Positions 1 to 9,773 are shown, counted from the stretch's first letter. The stretch: DNA of 10,650 nucleotides from Clostridia bacterium (GCA_014378955.1 JACMMQ010000215.1:1-10650); one strand, 5' to 3'. Notes: generated by a model from the sequence alone, not told the origin. Translations and numbers: made by a program.

Positions 1-3000
1 CACATTTTGCCTAAAAAAACGGTACAGCTCACACAAAAGGCGATTGAAAAGGCGTATAGTCTTAAAAAGGTTGAATTGCAAGTGAAGTACCCCGATGTCC
101 CATTTGAAAGCATTCCGATTGACACCTACATGGAAAACCTGCTTGCACGCATGTCAGAGGAAAATCCGTTGTGCTGGTGCTTATTGACCGATTGCACCGC
201 CCATTACCGTGAGGGCGTGCTCACCATTTTTTTAGCGTGCGGTGGCGAAGACCTTTTGGGTACGGAAAAATGCAAGCACATGCTGGAGCAAATGATCTTC
301 CATGATTTTGAAGCACCCATCAAAGTGGAATTGACAGGCAATGTCGTGAGCGAGGAACAAAAAGCCCTTTATTTAGAACAAAAGGTCAACCAAGAGGCAT
401 TAGAAAGTCAAAGAATGTCCGATGCACAGCCTAAAAAAGAGGTTTTAGCAACGGTTACAGGAAAGGTTCTGCCAGATGGTGTGATATGGGGCAAGGAAAT
501 CAAGTCAAAGCCGACCGATATTCGAGAGGTGTCCGCAGAGTCTGGTGTTGTCACCGTTACGGGCGAAATGTTCTCGTTGCAGGACCGTGAGATTAAGGGC
601 AATCGCCATGTGCTCACGCTTTATTTAACCGACCACCAATGTTCAGTGACCGCAAAAATGATATGCACGAAGGACAAATATGAAAAAATCTTTCCAGCGC
701 TTGAGGAGGTACGAGATAGCAGGGGTGCGAAGGGCTTAAAGGTGCGTGGCGATGCACGGTTTGACAAGTTTGCGGATGATTTGGTCATTTCCATGTACGA
801 CATTTCCACCATTGCGATTACCCAACGAACGGACAATGCAGAAAACAAGCGTGTTGAGCTGCATTTGCACACACAAATGAGTGCAATGGATGCGGTTTCG
901 TCAGCGACAGATCTCATCAAAAGAGCCGCCGCATGGGGACACAAGGCAATAGCCATCACTGACCACGGTGTGGCACAAGCTTATCCCGATGCGATGAATA
1001 CCGCAGCAAAGCTCGATATTAAAATTATTTATGGACTGGAATGCTACTTGGTGGACGACTTCATGTCCATTGTGGACAATGTCAAGGAGTGGCCGCTAGC
1101 AGGTGAATACGTGGTGTTTGACATAGAAACCACAGGGCTTAGAACCACCGACGATGCGATTACAGAAATTGGTGCGGTCAGGGTCAAGGATGGCAAAATT
1201 TTAGACAGCTTTTCCACCTTTGTAAACCCTCAAATACCCATTCCGTATAAAATCACAGAATTAACAGGCATCACCGATCAAATGGTGAAAAATGCACCCC
1301 CTATTGCGGAGGTATTGCCACAATTTTTAGAATTTTGCGGCGATGCCGTGTTGGTTGCACACAACGCAAAGTTTGATGTAGGCTTTATAAACGCCGCTGC
1401 CAATCGTTTGGGTGTGCCGTTTGCGCCGTGCTACTTGGACACTGTCAAGCTGTGTCGTGAGCTATTTCCAGAGCTTAAACGCCACCGTTTGAATGTGGTG
1501 GCAAAGCATTTACATATTTCGCTTGAAAATCACCATCGGGCATCAGACGATGCCAAGGCGACAGCGGAAATATTTATCCATTGTATCGGCATGCTTGCGC
1601 AGCAAAATGTAGTTACGTTGCATGAGCTCAACACCGTTTTTAAGGACAAGAAAAATATTAAAAATATGGACAGCTATCATGCCGTCATTTTGACCAAAAA
1701 TCAAGAGGGCTTAAAAAACCTGTACCGCCTCATTAGTGCGTCGCATCTACACTATTTTTACAAGCGCCCACGTATTTTGAAGAGCTTGTACAATAGCTTG
1801 AAGGAAGGGCTAATCATTGGCTCGGCGTGCGAGGCAGGCGAGCTGTACCAAGCGATGTTAAATGGTAAATCAGAGCAAGAAATTGAGAGCGTTTCAGACT
1901 TTTACGATTATTATGAAATTCAACCGCTTAAAAACAACCAGTTCTTAATTGAACAGGGCAAGGTGGCGGATGTAGAACAGCTCAAGGCGTTCAACAAACG
2001 CATTGTGGCGATGGGCGAAAAACACAATAAGCTCGTGGTTGCGACGTGTGACGTGCATTTCTTAGACCCACATGAGGAAGTGTACCGCCGTATTTTGATG
2101 GCAGGACAGGGCTTTAAGGATGCAGACAACCAAGCACCGCTGTATTTTCGTACCACCGATGAAATGCTAGCAGAGTTTCGCTATTTAGGAGAAAAACAGG
2201 CATATGCTGTGGTGGTGGAAAATACCAACAAAATAGCAGATATGATGGACGATGTACGACCCATTCCCAAAGGCACTTATCCGCCACACATGGACGGTGC
2301 AGAGGAGGAAATCCGCACCATGTCCAACCAAACAGCGGAGGCGATTTACGGCAGTCCGCTACCAGAGGTCGTGCAAGCACGCTTGGACAAGGAGCTTACC
2401 TCCATCATACAAAATGGCTTTTCGGTGCTTTACATGATTGCACAAAAGCTGGTGAAAAAGTCGTTGGATGATGGCTATTTGGTAGGCTCTCGTGGTTCGG
2501 TTGGCTCGTCATTTGTGGCGTTTTTGATTGGCATTACAGAGGTGAATGCGTTGCCACCGCACTATGTTTGTGCAAGCTGTAAACATTCTGAATTTGTTTT
2601 GGATGGATCTGTGGGCTGTGGGGGCGACATGCCAAACGGCAAATGTCCGCAGTGTGGGTCGGTGTACCAAAAGGACGGGCATGACATTCCGTTTGAAACG
2701 TTTTTAGGGTTCAATGGCGATAAAGCGCCCGATATTGACTTGAATTTTTCAGGCGAATATCAGTCCAAGGCGCATAAATATACAGAGGTTTTGTTTGGCG
2801 AGGAATTTGTATTCCGTGCAGGCACGATTGGCACGGTGGCAGAAAAAACCGCCTTTGGATATGTCAAGAAATATTTCACCGAGCGCAATCAAATGGCAAC
2901 CAATGCTGAAATAGAACGGCTTGTCAAGGGCTGTACTGGCGTGAAACGTACCACTGGACAGCATCCGGGCGGTATCATTGTTGTGCCAAATGACAACGAT

Positions 3001-4152
3001 ATCCATAACTTCACGCCCGTCCAGCATCCAGCGGACAATACCGATACCGATATTATCACCACGCATTTTGATTACCATGCCATTCATGACCAGTTGCTCA
3101 AGCTGGATATTTTAGGGCATGACGACCCGACTGTGATTAAAATGCTTGAGGATTTGACAAGCACGGACGCACGGATCATCCCCATTGATGACCCTCAAAC
3201 CATGTCGCTGTTTACCTCCACCAAGGCGTTGGGCGTGACCCCGCAGGACATCAACAGTGAGGTAGGCACCTTTGCCATTCCGGAATTTGGTACGAAATTC
3301 GTACGTCAAATGCTTGTGGACACCAAGCCCACCACCTTTGCCGAGCTTGTGCGTATTTCAGGGCTATCGCACGGCACGGACGTGTGGCTGAACAATGCAC
3401 AAGAGCTTATTAGAAGTGGCAAGGCGAAATTAAACGAGGCGATTTGTACCCGTGATGATATCATGCTGTACTTAATCCATATGGGCGTTGACCCGTTGCA
3501 TGCGTTTACCATTATGGAGCAGGTGCGTAAGGGCAAGGGCTTGAAACCGAATGATGAACAGGCGATGCGTGCTAAGGATGTACCAGAGTGGTACATTGAA
3601 TCGTGCATCAAAATTCAATACATGTTTCCAAAGGCACATGCGGTTGCGTACGTCACCATGGCGTTTCGCATTGCATATTATAAGGTGCATTACCCAAAGG
3701 CGTTTTACATCGCATATTTTACCGTGCGTGCGGACGATTTCAACGCCGATTTGATGACACATGGCGCACAAAAGGTGCAAGCGAAAATCAAAGAGCTTGA
3801 ACAAGCGGAGCAAAAGCTGTTGGCAAAGGAAAAGAACGTACTGACCATCCTAGAGGTTTGCCTTGAAATGTACAGGCGTGGCATTCGTTTTTTACCCATT
3901 GATATATACAAATCCGATGCGGTGAAATTCATTGATGTGCCAGAAGGGCTATTGCCACCGCTCAATGCATTACAGGGCTTAGGGGAATCCGCAGCGTACA
4001 GCTTGGTGGCGGCACGTGAGCAAAATGCGTTTGTCTCGCGTGACGATCTCAAGGTGCGTACCAAGCTGTCACAAACCACTATTGATGAGCTTGGACGTCT
4101 AGGCTGTCTTGAAGGGTTACCGCAAAGCAGTCAAGTAACTTTGTTTGATTAA
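1..4152 (+). CDS. polC: DNA polymerase III alpha subunit, PolC type (5' end outside window)
   Basis: Replicative DNA polymerase of Bacillota, combining polymerase and proofreading 3'-5' exonuclease in one chain. Residues are numbered from the TTG at 7. In order: the later part of the N-terminal region (1-140), an OB-fold domain (about 180-270), and a PHP domain with H286/H288 (LHLHT), D319-H320 and D682/H684. This PHP domain is interrupted by a DEDDh exonuclease (D372/E374 in DIETTG; H510 and D515). A Zn finger follows (C855, C858, C880, C883). The polymerase core has D909 and D911 in PDIDLNF, with D1034 in LKLD as the third catalytic Asp. Near the end are a helix-hairpin-helix (about 1320) and a C-terminal QVTLF, which resembles a beta-clamp binding peptide. 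The reading frame is open to base 1, there is no room for an RBS, and the first N-terminal subdomain seems absent (1381 residues here against about 1437 in Bacillus subtilis). The gene therefore very probably starts upstream, and the TTG at 7 is an internal Leu codon. No frameshift or lost catalytic residue is seen. Confidence 0.97.
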   Translation, partial: HILPKKTVQLTQKAIEKAYSLKKVELQVKYPDVPFESIPIDTYMENLLARMSEENPLCWCLLTDCTAHYREGVLTIFLACGGEDLLGTEKCKHMLEQMIFHDFEAPIKVELTGNVVSEEQKALYLEQKVNQEALESQRMSDAQPKKEVLATVTGKVLPDGVIWGKEIKSKPTDIREVSAESGVVTVTGEMFSLQDREIKGNRHVLTLYLTDHQCSVTAKMICTKDKYEKIFPALEEVRDSRGAKGLKVRGDARFDKFADDLVISMYDISTIAITQRTDNAENKRVELHLHTQMSAMDAVSSATDLIKRAAAWGHKAIAITDHGVAQAYPDAMNTAAKLDIKIIYGLECYLVDDFMSIVDNVKEWPLAGEYVVFDIETTGLRTTDDAITEIGAVRVKDGKILDSFSTFVNPQIPIPYKITELTGITDQMVKNAPPIAEVLPQFLEFCGDAVLVAHNAKFDVGFINAAANRLGVPFAPCYLDTVKLCRELFPELKRHRLNVVAKHLHISLENHHRASDDAKATAEIFIHCIGMLAQQNVVTLHELNTVFKDKKNIKNMDSYHAVILTKNQEGLKNLYRLISASHLHYFYKRPRILKSLYNSLKEGLIIGSACEAGELYQAMLNGKSEQEIESVSDFYDYYEIQPLKNNQFLIEQGKVADVEQLKAFNKRIVAMGEKHNKLVVATCDVHFLDPHEEVYRRILMAGQGFKDADNQAPLYFRTTDEMLAEFRYLGEKQAYAVVVENTNKIADMMDDVRPIPKGTYPPHMDGAEEEIRTMSNQTAEAIYGSPLPEVVQARLDKELTSIIQNGFSVLYMIAQKLVKKSLDDGYLVGSRGSVGSSFVAFLIGITEVNALPPHYVCASCKHSEFVLDGSVGCGGDMPNGKCPQCGSVYQKDGHDIPFETFLGFNGDKAPDIDLNFSGEYQSKAHKYTEVLFGEEFVFRAGTIGTVAEKTAFGYVKKYFTERNQMATNAEIERLVKGCTGVKRTTGQHPGGIIVVPNDNDIHNFTPVQHPADNTDTDIITTHFDYHAIHDQLLKLDILGHDDPTVIKMLEDLTSTDARIIPIDDPQTMSLFTSTKALGVTPQDINSEVGTFAIPEFGTKFVRQMLVDTKPTTFAELVRISGLSHGTDVWLNNAQELIRSGKAKLNEAICTRDDIMLYLIHMGVDPLHAFTIMEQVRKGKGLKPNDEQAMRAKDVPEWYIESCIKIQYMFPKAHAVAYVTMAFRIAYYKVHYPKAFYIAYFTVRADDFNADLMTHGAQKVQAKIKELEQAEQKLLAKEKNVLTILEVCLEMYRRGIRFLPIDIYKSDAVKFIDVPEGLLPPLNALQGLGESAAYSLVAAREQNAFVSRDDLKVRTKLSQTTIDELGRLGCLEGLPQSSQVTLFD

Positions 4153-4181
4153 AAGTTTGGGAAGATGAGGAAAGAAACCAT

Positions 4182-5369
4182 ATGAACACATTATTTTTAC
4201 AAGGGCGAGCAAGGCTCATACTGTTTGCGGTGTGTGGCGCATTTGTGGCGTTTGCTGTGTCCCTGCAAGATACGACCTTTTCAAATTACATTGACGTTAC
4301 CTACCACATATCAGACGTGATGCGTGGCTGGACAGAGCTTCCACGTGAATTTCCAGGCTTTTTCATGGTACTGCTAGCGTTTTCGCTCTTTTATGCGTTT
4401 GGCGATATCCGTTTGGCGGTCATTGCGAACTTTATCGCGGCGATTGGCATTATTGGGATGGGCTTTTATTCACACAACTACCTAGTGTTTTTAGGGTTTA
4501 CATTTTTAATGCAAACAGGCGTGCATGTGTATATGCCACTCACCTCTTCCATTGCGGTGACGCTGTCAGGCGGGAAAAATCCCGGCACATTGCTTGGACA
4601 ATTGCAAGGGGTTAGCACCATGGCATCATTTTGTGCATTTATTTTCATCTTTTTTGGCTTTCGTTATTTTCACGTCAGCTATCAATTGACCTACCTATTG
4701 GCGGCAATATCGTTTGCGATTGCAGGACTTTTATTTATTTTGATGCTCAACAAGCAAATTCCCAAGACCAAATCAAGGCTTTTGCTTAGAAAGCGATATG
4801 CTCTTTTTTATTGGTTGAATATTTTATATGGCGCAAGAAAGCAAGTGTTTCTAACATTTGCACCGTGGGTGCTCATTAAGGTATACCACCAGCATATAGA
4901 GGTATTTGCTATTTTAGGCATCGTTGGGGCGGCGGTGGGTATGTTTTTCAAGCCGTTTTTGGGCAGAATGATTGATAAGCTTGGCGAACGATTTATTTTA
5001 GCGGCTGAAGCGGTGGTTTTAGTTATTATTTGTGTGGGCTATGCATTTGCACAGAGGCTTTTTAGCAACCAAATTGCGCTAGTGCTTGTGTTTGCTTGCT
5101 ACATCATAGACCAAATGCTTATGGGCGTTTCCATGGCACGTGTAACGTATTTAAAGAAGATTGCACTTGAGCCTGAGGACATTTCGCCCACCGTTGCGAT
5201 GGGCATTAGCATTGACCACATCGTATCCATGACCATCCCCATTGGCGCTGGACTTTTGTGGTACAGCTTAGGGTATGAGGCGGTGTTCATAGCGGCGGCT
5301 TTGATTGCGGTGGTGAATTTCTTTTCCGCACTCAAAATTCGTGACATCCATCAAAACGTTGTAGGATAA
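4182..5369 (+). CDS. MFS-type membrane transporter, substrate unknown
   Basis: A 395-residue integral membrane protein with about 11-12 hydrophobic segments, the first at about residues 11-28 and the next at about 58-75, 78-95 and 100-117. The loop GRMIDKLG (264-271) fits the MFS motif A loop (GRxxDrxG), here in the second half of the protein. A distinctive RGWTELPREFPGF (48-60) lies between the first two hydrophobic segments; I recall similar wording in uncharacterised clostridial MFS proteins but cannot assign a substrate. ATG at 4182 is preceded by GAGGAAAG (4167-4174), a fair RBS, and the N-terminal basic stretch before the first membrane helix suits this start. It begins 29 bases after the polC stop with no terminator between, so co-transcription with polC is likely. 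A functional link to replication is not implied. It could be a drug or metabolite exporter, but nothing in the sequence decides this. Confidence 0.85.
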   Translation: MNTLFLQGRARLILFAVCGAFVAFAVSLQDTTFSNYIDVTYHISDVMRGWTELPREFPGFFMVLLAFSLFYAFGDIRLAVIANFIAAIGIIGMGFYSHNYLVFLGFTFLMQTGVHVYMPLTSSIAVTLSGGKNPGTLLGQLQGVSTMASFCAFIFIFFGFRYFHVSYQLTYLLAAISFAIAGLLFILMLNKQIPKTKSRLLLRKRYALFYWLNILYGARKQVFLTFAPWVLIKVYHQHIEVFAILGIVGAAVGMFFKPFLGRMIDKLGERFILAAEAVVLVIICVGYAFAQRLFSNQIALVLVFACYIIDQMLMGVSMARVTYLKKIALEPEDISPTVAMGISIDHIVSMTIPIGAGLLWYSLGYEAVFIAAALIAVVNFFSALKIRDIHQNVVG

Positions 5370-5430
5370 ATTAGGAAGTATATCTAATTAGCGTCTATGC
5401 ATATAATATAAAACAGACATATTGATGAAA

Positions 5431-5472
5431 TTTTGCAATTTCCTTAAAAAACCCTTGCAAAACTTTTGCAGG
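5431..5472. promoter_or_regulatory. Operator-like palindrome over the cysE promoter -35 box
   Basis: TGCAAAA-C-TTTTGCA (5456-5470) is a perfect 7-bp palindrome around one central base. It covers most of the -35 hexamer and the start of the spacer. An extra half-site, TTTTGCA, lies at 5431-5437, exactly 33 bp (about three helical turns) upstream of the TTTTGCA at 5464. The position would suit a repressor that blocks RNA polymerase. The regulator is unknown and the role is inferred from position and symmetry only; such AT-rich symmetry can also arise by chance. Confidence 0.4.
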
Positions 5473-5483
5473 TTGGTTATAAT
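5455..5483 (+). promoter_or_regulatory. Sigma-A promoter of cysE-cysS
   Basis: TTGCAA (5455-5460), a 17-base spacer, and a perfect TATAAT (5478-5483). Transcription should start near 5490, leaving an untranslated leader of about 70 bases before cysE. That leader holds only a weak hairpin: GGAAATAA at about 5487-5494 can pair with TTATTTTC at about 5505-5512. It is too short for a T-box riboswitch and lacks the T-box core sequence, so control is more likely at initiation. No convincing terminator for the upstream transporter gene is seen in 5370-5454, so some read-through from polC is possible. Confidence 0.75.
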
Positions 5484-5560
5484 TAGGAAATAATAAGCGT
5501 GGTTTTATTTTCTACCTATAGAGTGCTATTTTACTTGAACCAAATAAGGGGGGGCAGGGA

Positions 5561-6205
5561 ATGTTCAATTCACTGAAGCACGATATTCAGTCTATTATGG
5601 ACAGAGATCCAGCCGCAAAAAATTGGTTGGAGGTATTACTTTTATATTCAGGGCTTCACGCTATCATTTGGTATCGCATATCCCATAAGCTTTATGTAAA
5701 AGGTCATTTTACGCTTGCGAGAACGGTTTCGCAATGGGGGCGTTTTTGGACTGGCATAGAAATTCACCCTGGTGCAAAAATAGGCAAGGGCTTATTCATT
5801 GACCATGGGATGGGCGTTGTGATTGGTGAAACCACAGAAATTGGTGATTATTGCACCATTTATCAGGGCTCCACCTTAGGGGGAACGGGCAAGGACATCG
5901 GCAAGCGTCATCCAACCCTTGGTAACCATGTATTGATTGGTGCAGGGGCAAAGGTTTTAGGGCCTTTCACCGTAGGGGATCATGCCAAAATTGCTGCAAA
6001 TGCGGTCGTTTTAAGCGAAGTACCACCGAATACAACCGTGGTGGGTGTACCCGGTCGATTTGTTGAAAAGAAGGATAAAGCGGAAATCAATTTATTTGAC
6101 CATATTCATACACCAGACCCAGTTTCGATAGAATTATGCAAGATGCTCGTTCGTATGGAGCATTTAGAAAAACAGTTGGAGGCAAAAAAGAATGAAACTG
6201 TTTAA
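5561..6205 (+). CDS. cysE: Serine O-acetyltransferase
   Basis: Transfers acetyl from acetyl-CoA to L-serine, giving O-acetylserine, the first step of cysteine synthesis; a cytoplasmic enzyme. The 214 residues match the short Gram-positive form (about 217 in Bacillus subtilis). An N-terminal helical part (1-65) is followed by a left-handed beta-helix of hexapeptide repeats (about 66-170). Visible active-site elements are EIHPGAKIG, IDHGMGVVIGET with catalytic-type H82, and GKRHPTLG with H117. The Gly-rich end VVGVPGR closes the helix, and a charged, possibly coiled-coil tail ends the protein (about 185-214). ATG at 5561 follows a strong purine-rich RBS (AAGGGGGGG, 5546-5554). The gene has its own promoter and overlaps cysS by 14 bases, a common clostridial pairing. 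No cysteine synthase gene is present here, so the next step must be encoded elsewhere. Confidence 0.95.
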   Translation: MFNSLKHDIQSIMDRDPAAKNWLEVLLLYSGLHAIIWYRISHKLYVKGHFTLARTVSQWGRFWTGIEIHPGAKIGKGLFIDHGMGVVIGETTEIGDYCTIYQGSTLGGTGKDIGKRHPTLGNHVLIGAGAKVLGPFTVGDHAKIAANAVVLSEVPPNTTVVGVPGRFVEKKDKAEINLFDHIHTPDPVSIELCKMLVRMEHLEKQLEAKKNETV

Positions 6206-7598
6206 CAGTTTAACCCGTCAAAAAGAAGAATTTATACCCATAGACCCAAAGCAAGTGAAAATGTATGCGTGCGGTCCAACCGTTTACAATTACTTTCATA
6301 TAGGCAATGCACGTCCGTTTATCATATTTGACACCTTAAGACGTTATTTTGAATACAAGGGATTAGATGTGCAATTTGTTCAGAATTTCACTGACATTGA
6401 TGATAAAATGATTAACAAGGCAAACGAGCTAGGCATCACCGTCAAGCAATTGGGCGAGCAATATATTGCAGAATATTTCAAGGATGCAAGTGGTTTGGCC
6501 ATTAAGCCTGCGACCGTACATCCTAAAGCAACTGAGCACATCGATGCCATTATTGCACTGATTGTAAAATTAGAGCAAAAGGGCTATGCATACAATGTCG
6601 ATGGCGATGTATACTTCTCCACCAAGCAATTTGAGGGGTATGGCAAGCTCTCACACCAGCCTCTAGAGGATTTAGAGATAGGCGTGCGTGTGGACGTCAA
6701 CGAGCAAAAGCGTGATGCGATGGATTTTTCCGTATGGAAAAAGCAAAAGCCAAACGAGCCTGCATGGGAAAGTCCATGGGGCATGGGCAGACCGGGCTGG
6801 CACATTGAATGCTCCGCCATGGCAAACGCCTATTTGGGCGATACCATAGATATACATTGCGGTGGGCAGGATTTGATATTCCCACACCATGAAAATGAAA
6901 TCGCACAAAGTGAAGCAGCTAATGGCGTGCCGTTTGCACATTATTGGGTACACAATGGGTACATCAATGTGGACAACCAAAAGATGTCCAAATCGCTAGG
7001 CAACTTTTTCACCGTGCGTGATGTAGCGGCAGAATTTGACTATGAGGTCATTCGCTTTTTCATGCTGTCCGCACATTATAGAAGCCCTATAAATTTCTCC
7101 AAGGACTTGATGCATCAAGCGCAAAGTGGCTTAGACCGTATTTATACCTGCATCAAAAATATAGATTTTTTAACCGAACAGGCAGTAGCTCGTCCGCTAT
7201 CCCTACAAGAAATCGCTTTGTCTCAAACCATTGGCAAGTATAAAGCCAACTTTGAAGCGGCGATGGAGGACGATTTGAATACCGCAGATGCCATCGCGGC
7301 ATTGTTTGACATGGTAAGGGAAATCAATGTCAAGCTTAACAATGTACAGCAAATAGCGGTGGGCATTTTGCAGTTAGCAAAGGATACCCTCACGTCCTTA
7401 GGGGCGGTGTTAGGCATATTGCAAAAGCAGCAAGACAATGAGGTCGATGCTGAGGTTGCTGAGTTGATTGAACAAAGGCAGGCTGCACGTGCGAATAAGA
7501 ATTGGCCAAAGGCGGACGAAATTCGCGATTTGCTAAAAGCAAAGGGTATTGAATTAGCGGACACTCCACAAGGGGTCAAAGTCATTAAGCTATACTAG
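6192..7598 (+). CDS. cysS: Cysteinyl-tRNA synthetase
   Basis: Class Ia aminoacyl-tRNA synthetase that charges tRNA-Cys with cysteine in the cytoplasm. The 468 residues are the usual full length. The HIGH-type signature reads HIGN (36-39) and KMSKS is at 264-268. The four zinc ligands that select cysteine over serine are all present: C27, C207 (in GWHIECS), H232 and E236 (in HHENE). The C-terminal part holds the DALR-type helical domain (about 340-400) and a short tail with the family's ADxIRDxLxxxGIxLxDTPxG ending. The start at 6192 is chosen because GGAGG (6178-6182) lies nine bases upstream; it sits inside the end of cysE in another frame, so the two are probably translationally coupled. 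The stop codon falls inside a long hairpin. Confidence 0.97.
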   Translation: MKLFNSLTRQKEEFIPIDPKQVKMYACGPTVYNYFHIGNARPFIIFDTLRRYFEYKGLDVQFVQNFTDIDDKMINKANELGITVKQLGEQYIAEYFKDASGLAIKPATVHPKATEHIDAIIALIVKLEQKGYAYNVDGDVYFSTKQFEGYGKLSHQPLEDLEIGVRVDVNEQKRDAMDFSVWKKQKPNEPAWESPWGMGRPGWHIECSAMANAYLGDTIDIHCGGQDLIFPHHENEIAQSEAANGVPFAHYWVHNGYINVDNQKMSKSLGNFFTVRDVAAEFDYEVIRFFMLSAHYRSPINFSKDLMHQAQSGLDRIYTCIKNIDFLTEQAVARPLSLQEIALSQTIGKYKANFEAAMEDDLNTADAIAALFDMVREINVKLNNVQQIAVGILQLAKDTLTSLGAVLGILQKQQDNEVDAEVAELIEQRQAARANKNWPKADEIRDLLKAKGIELADTPQGVKVIKLY

Positions 7599-7637
7599 TC
7601 CGCTTTTAAATCGATATTTCCAAAGCGCACTAGTATA
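7591..7637 (+). promoter_or_regulatory. Long hairpin spanning the cysS stop codon, before the glnN RBS
   Basis: TATACTAGTCCGCTTT (7591-7606) pairs with AAAGCGCACTAGTATA (7622-7637): 15 of 16 positions match, with a single C-C mismatch. Inside, AAAT (7608-7611) can pair with ATTT (7616-7619) around a CGAT tetraloop. The structure includes the cysS TAG and ends about five bases before the glnN RBS. No T-run follows on either strand, so it is not a standard intrinsic terminator. It could be a processing or stability element, or could tune expression of glnN relative to cysS. The structure is visible directly; its role is inferred. Confidence 0.6.
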
Positions 7638-7658
7638 TAAACGAAGGGAGACTATTTT

Positions 7659-9773
7659 ATGAAAGAAACGATTATTTCACTGAACGAGCTCTATGGCTGC
7701 AATGTATTTAACGAGGCGGTTATGAGAGAAAGATTGCCAAAGGCGATTTTTAAAAAACTAAAAAAAACACTTGATGAGGGCATAGCATTAGATCCTGCTG
7801 TTGCTGAAGTGGTTGCCAATGCAATGAAGGATTGGGCAATCGAAAAAGGCGCAACACACTTTACACACTGGTTCCAGCCAATGACTGGCATCACAGCTGA
7901 AAAACATGATTCCTTTATTTCACCAACCAATGACGGCAAAGTGATAATGGAATTTTCTGGTAAGGAGCTTATCAAGGGTGAACCAGACGCATCCTCTTTC
8001 CCTTCTGGTGGCTTACGTGCAACATTTGAAGCACGTGGTTATACCGCGTGGGATTGCACATCTCCAGCATTTTTGAAGGAAGACGTTTCAGGCGTAACAC
8101 TTTGCATTCCAACTGCTTTTTATTCTTACACAGGTGAAGCGTTGGACAAAAAGACCCCATTGCTTCGTTCGATGGAAGTCATTTCAAAGCAAGCCGTTCG
8201 TATTTTGAAATTGTTTGGCAATGACACAGCATCAAGGGTTATTGCAACCGTGGGTGCAGAACAAGAATATTTCTTGGTAGACCAAGACATGTATGCACAA
8301 AGAAAAGATTTACTGCTAACAGGTAGAACACTTTTTGGTGCAAAACCGCCTAAGGGTCAAGAAATGGAAGATCATTATTTTGGCGTATTGAAAGAAAGAG
8401 TTGCAGCATTCATGAAGGAATTGGACATCGAGCTTTGGAAATTGGGCATAGCGTCTAAAACCAAGCACAACGAGGTTGCTCCAGCACAACATGAAATGGC
8501 GCCTGTTTTTAGTACCACCAATATTGCAACTGACCACAACCAATTGACCATGGAAATCATGAAAAAAGTCGCTGGCCGTCATGGCTTAACCTGCCTTTTA
8601 CATGAAAAACCTTTTGAAGGCATCAATGGTTCTGGTAAACATAACAACTGGTCACTTTCCACCAATGATGGACAAAACCTATTAGAACCAGGGACAACCC
8701 CACATGACAATGCACAGTTCTTGGTATTTTTAAGTGCAGTGATCAAGGCGATTGATACCCATGCAGAACTATTGCGTTTCTCTGCTGCCAATGCCGGGAA
8801 CGATCATCGTTTGGGTGCAAATGAAGCACCTCCAGCGATTATCTCCATTTTCTTAGGCGACCAATTGACAGACATTTTAGAACAAATTGAAAATGGTGGT
8901 GCAACATCCTCCAAGCAAGGTGGTAGAATTGAAATCGGCGTTTCCACCATGCCGCCATTGCCAAAGGATAACACTGACCGTAACAGAACTTCCCCATTTG
9001 CATTCACAGGCAACAAGTTCGAGTTTCGTATGGTGCCTTCCTCCGCTTCCATTGCTGGACCAAACGTCGTGTTGAACACCATCGTTGCGGATGCATTGTG
9101 CGATATCGCAGATCGATTGGATAAAGCCGCTGACTTCAATAAAGAAGTCCAAGCAATTATCAAAGAGATTACAGCAAAACACAAAAGGGTTATTTTCAAT
9201 GGCAATGGTTATGCAGACGAGTGGCTAGTAGAAGCAACCAAACGTGGTTTGCCAAACTTGACCTCAACCGTACAATCTATTCCTACCCTGATTAGCGAAA
9301 AATCTATCGAAACATTTGGTAAATTTGGCGTTTTAAGTGAGGTAGAATTACATGCACGTTATGAAATACATTTGGAAAACTACATCAAAACAATCAATAT
9401 TGAAGCGTTAACCATGCTTGACATGGCAAAACGTCAAATCGTACCTGCTAGTATTGCTTTTGTAACGGAGTTGGCGAACAGCATTAACTCCATTCAAGCA
9501 ACAGGCATTGATGTTGATATTTCGGCACAAACCTCTTTATTGAAAGAGTCATCCACCTTGTTGGGCAACCTTCAAAAAGAAGTGGATGCATTGGAAAAAG
9601 TCAATGCAATCGCAACAGAAATGACGGATGCCTTTGCACAGGCTTGTTACTACCGTGATGAAGTGATGAAACAAATGAGGGCAGTAAGATCGTTTGCTGA
9701 TCAACTTGAAACCATCGTGGATAGCGACTTGTGGCCAATGCCAACCTATTCCGATTTGTTGTATTATATCTAA
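7659..9773 (+). CDS. glnN: Glutamine synthetase type III
   Basis: ATP-dependent condensation of ammonium and glutamate to glutamine; cytoplasmic. The 704 residues are typical of GSIII, far longer than the roughly 445-470 of type I. Motifs seen: the N-terminal GSIII block with [20 protein letters not shown] (around 105-124), GAEQEYF (199-205; E201 and E203 as metal ligands), [15 protein letters not shown] (about 270-284), NGSGKH (323-328, H328 matching the glutamate-binding His of other types), and [11 protein letters not shown] in the second half. The helical C-terminal region ends with [11 protein letters not shown], typical of the family. ATG at 7659 follows AAGGGAG (7643-7649). No clear promoter or GlnR-type TGTNAN7TNACA box is seen in the 60-base gap, so transcription probably includes read-through from cysE-cysS or starts within cysS. 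A terminator follows directly. Confidence 0.97.
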   Translation: MKETIISLNELYGCNVFNEAVMRERLPKAIFKKLKKTLDEGIALDPAVAEVVANAMKDWAIEKGATHFTHWFQPMTGITAEKHDSFISPTNDGKVIMEFSGKELIKGEPDASSFPSGGLRATFEARGYTAWDCTSPAFLKEDVSGVTLCIPTAFYSYTGEALDKKTPLLRSMEVISKQAVRILKLFGNDTASRVIATVGAEQEYFLVDQDMYAQRKDLLLTGRTLFGAKPPKGQEMEDHYFGVLKERVAAFMKELDIELWKLGIASKTKHNEVAPAQHEMAPVFSTTNIATDHNQLTMEIMKKVAGRHGLTCLLHEKPFEGINGSGKHNNWSLSTNDGQNLLEPGTTPHDNAQFLVFLSAVIKAIDTHAELLRFSAANAGNDHRLGANEAPPAIISIFLGDQLTDILEQIENGGATSSKQGGRIEIGVSTMPPLPKDNTDRNRTSPFAFTGNKFEFRMVPSSASIAGPNVVLNTIVADALCDIADRLDKAADFNKEVQAIIKEITAKHKRVIFNGNGYADEWLVEATKRGLPNLTSTVQSIPTLISEKSIETFGKFGVLSEVELHARYEIHLENYIKTINIEALTMLDMAKRQIVPASIAFVTELANSINSIQATGIDVDISAQTSLLKESSTLLGNLQKEVDALEKVNAIATEMTDAFAQACYYRDEVMKQMRAVRSFADQLETIVDSDLWPMPTYSDLLYYI

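Noticed and set aside
7-9. TTG as the true start codon of polC
   Set aside because: The frame is open to the window edge, no RBS can be placed in six bases, and the N-terminal subdomain expected of PolC is missing; the gene most likely begins upstream.
5369-5389. AATTAG/CTAATT hairpin as a terminator after the transporter gene
   Set aside because: Only six AT-rich pairs and no T-run.
5484-5560. T-box riboswitch before cysE
   Set aside because: The leader is only about 70 bases and the conserved T-box core (TGGNACCGCG-like) is absent.
7591-7637. Intrinsic terminator between cysS and glnN
   Set aside because: No T-run follows the stem on either strand.
7611-7639. Weak promoter TCGATA-N17-TATATA for glnN
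   Set aside because: The start site would fall inside the ribosome binding site, and both hexamers are poor and lie within the hairpin.
8804-9205. 133-aa minus-strand ORF inside glnN
   Set aside because: It is a shadow of a strongly conserved coding region, with no RBS or family signal of its own.
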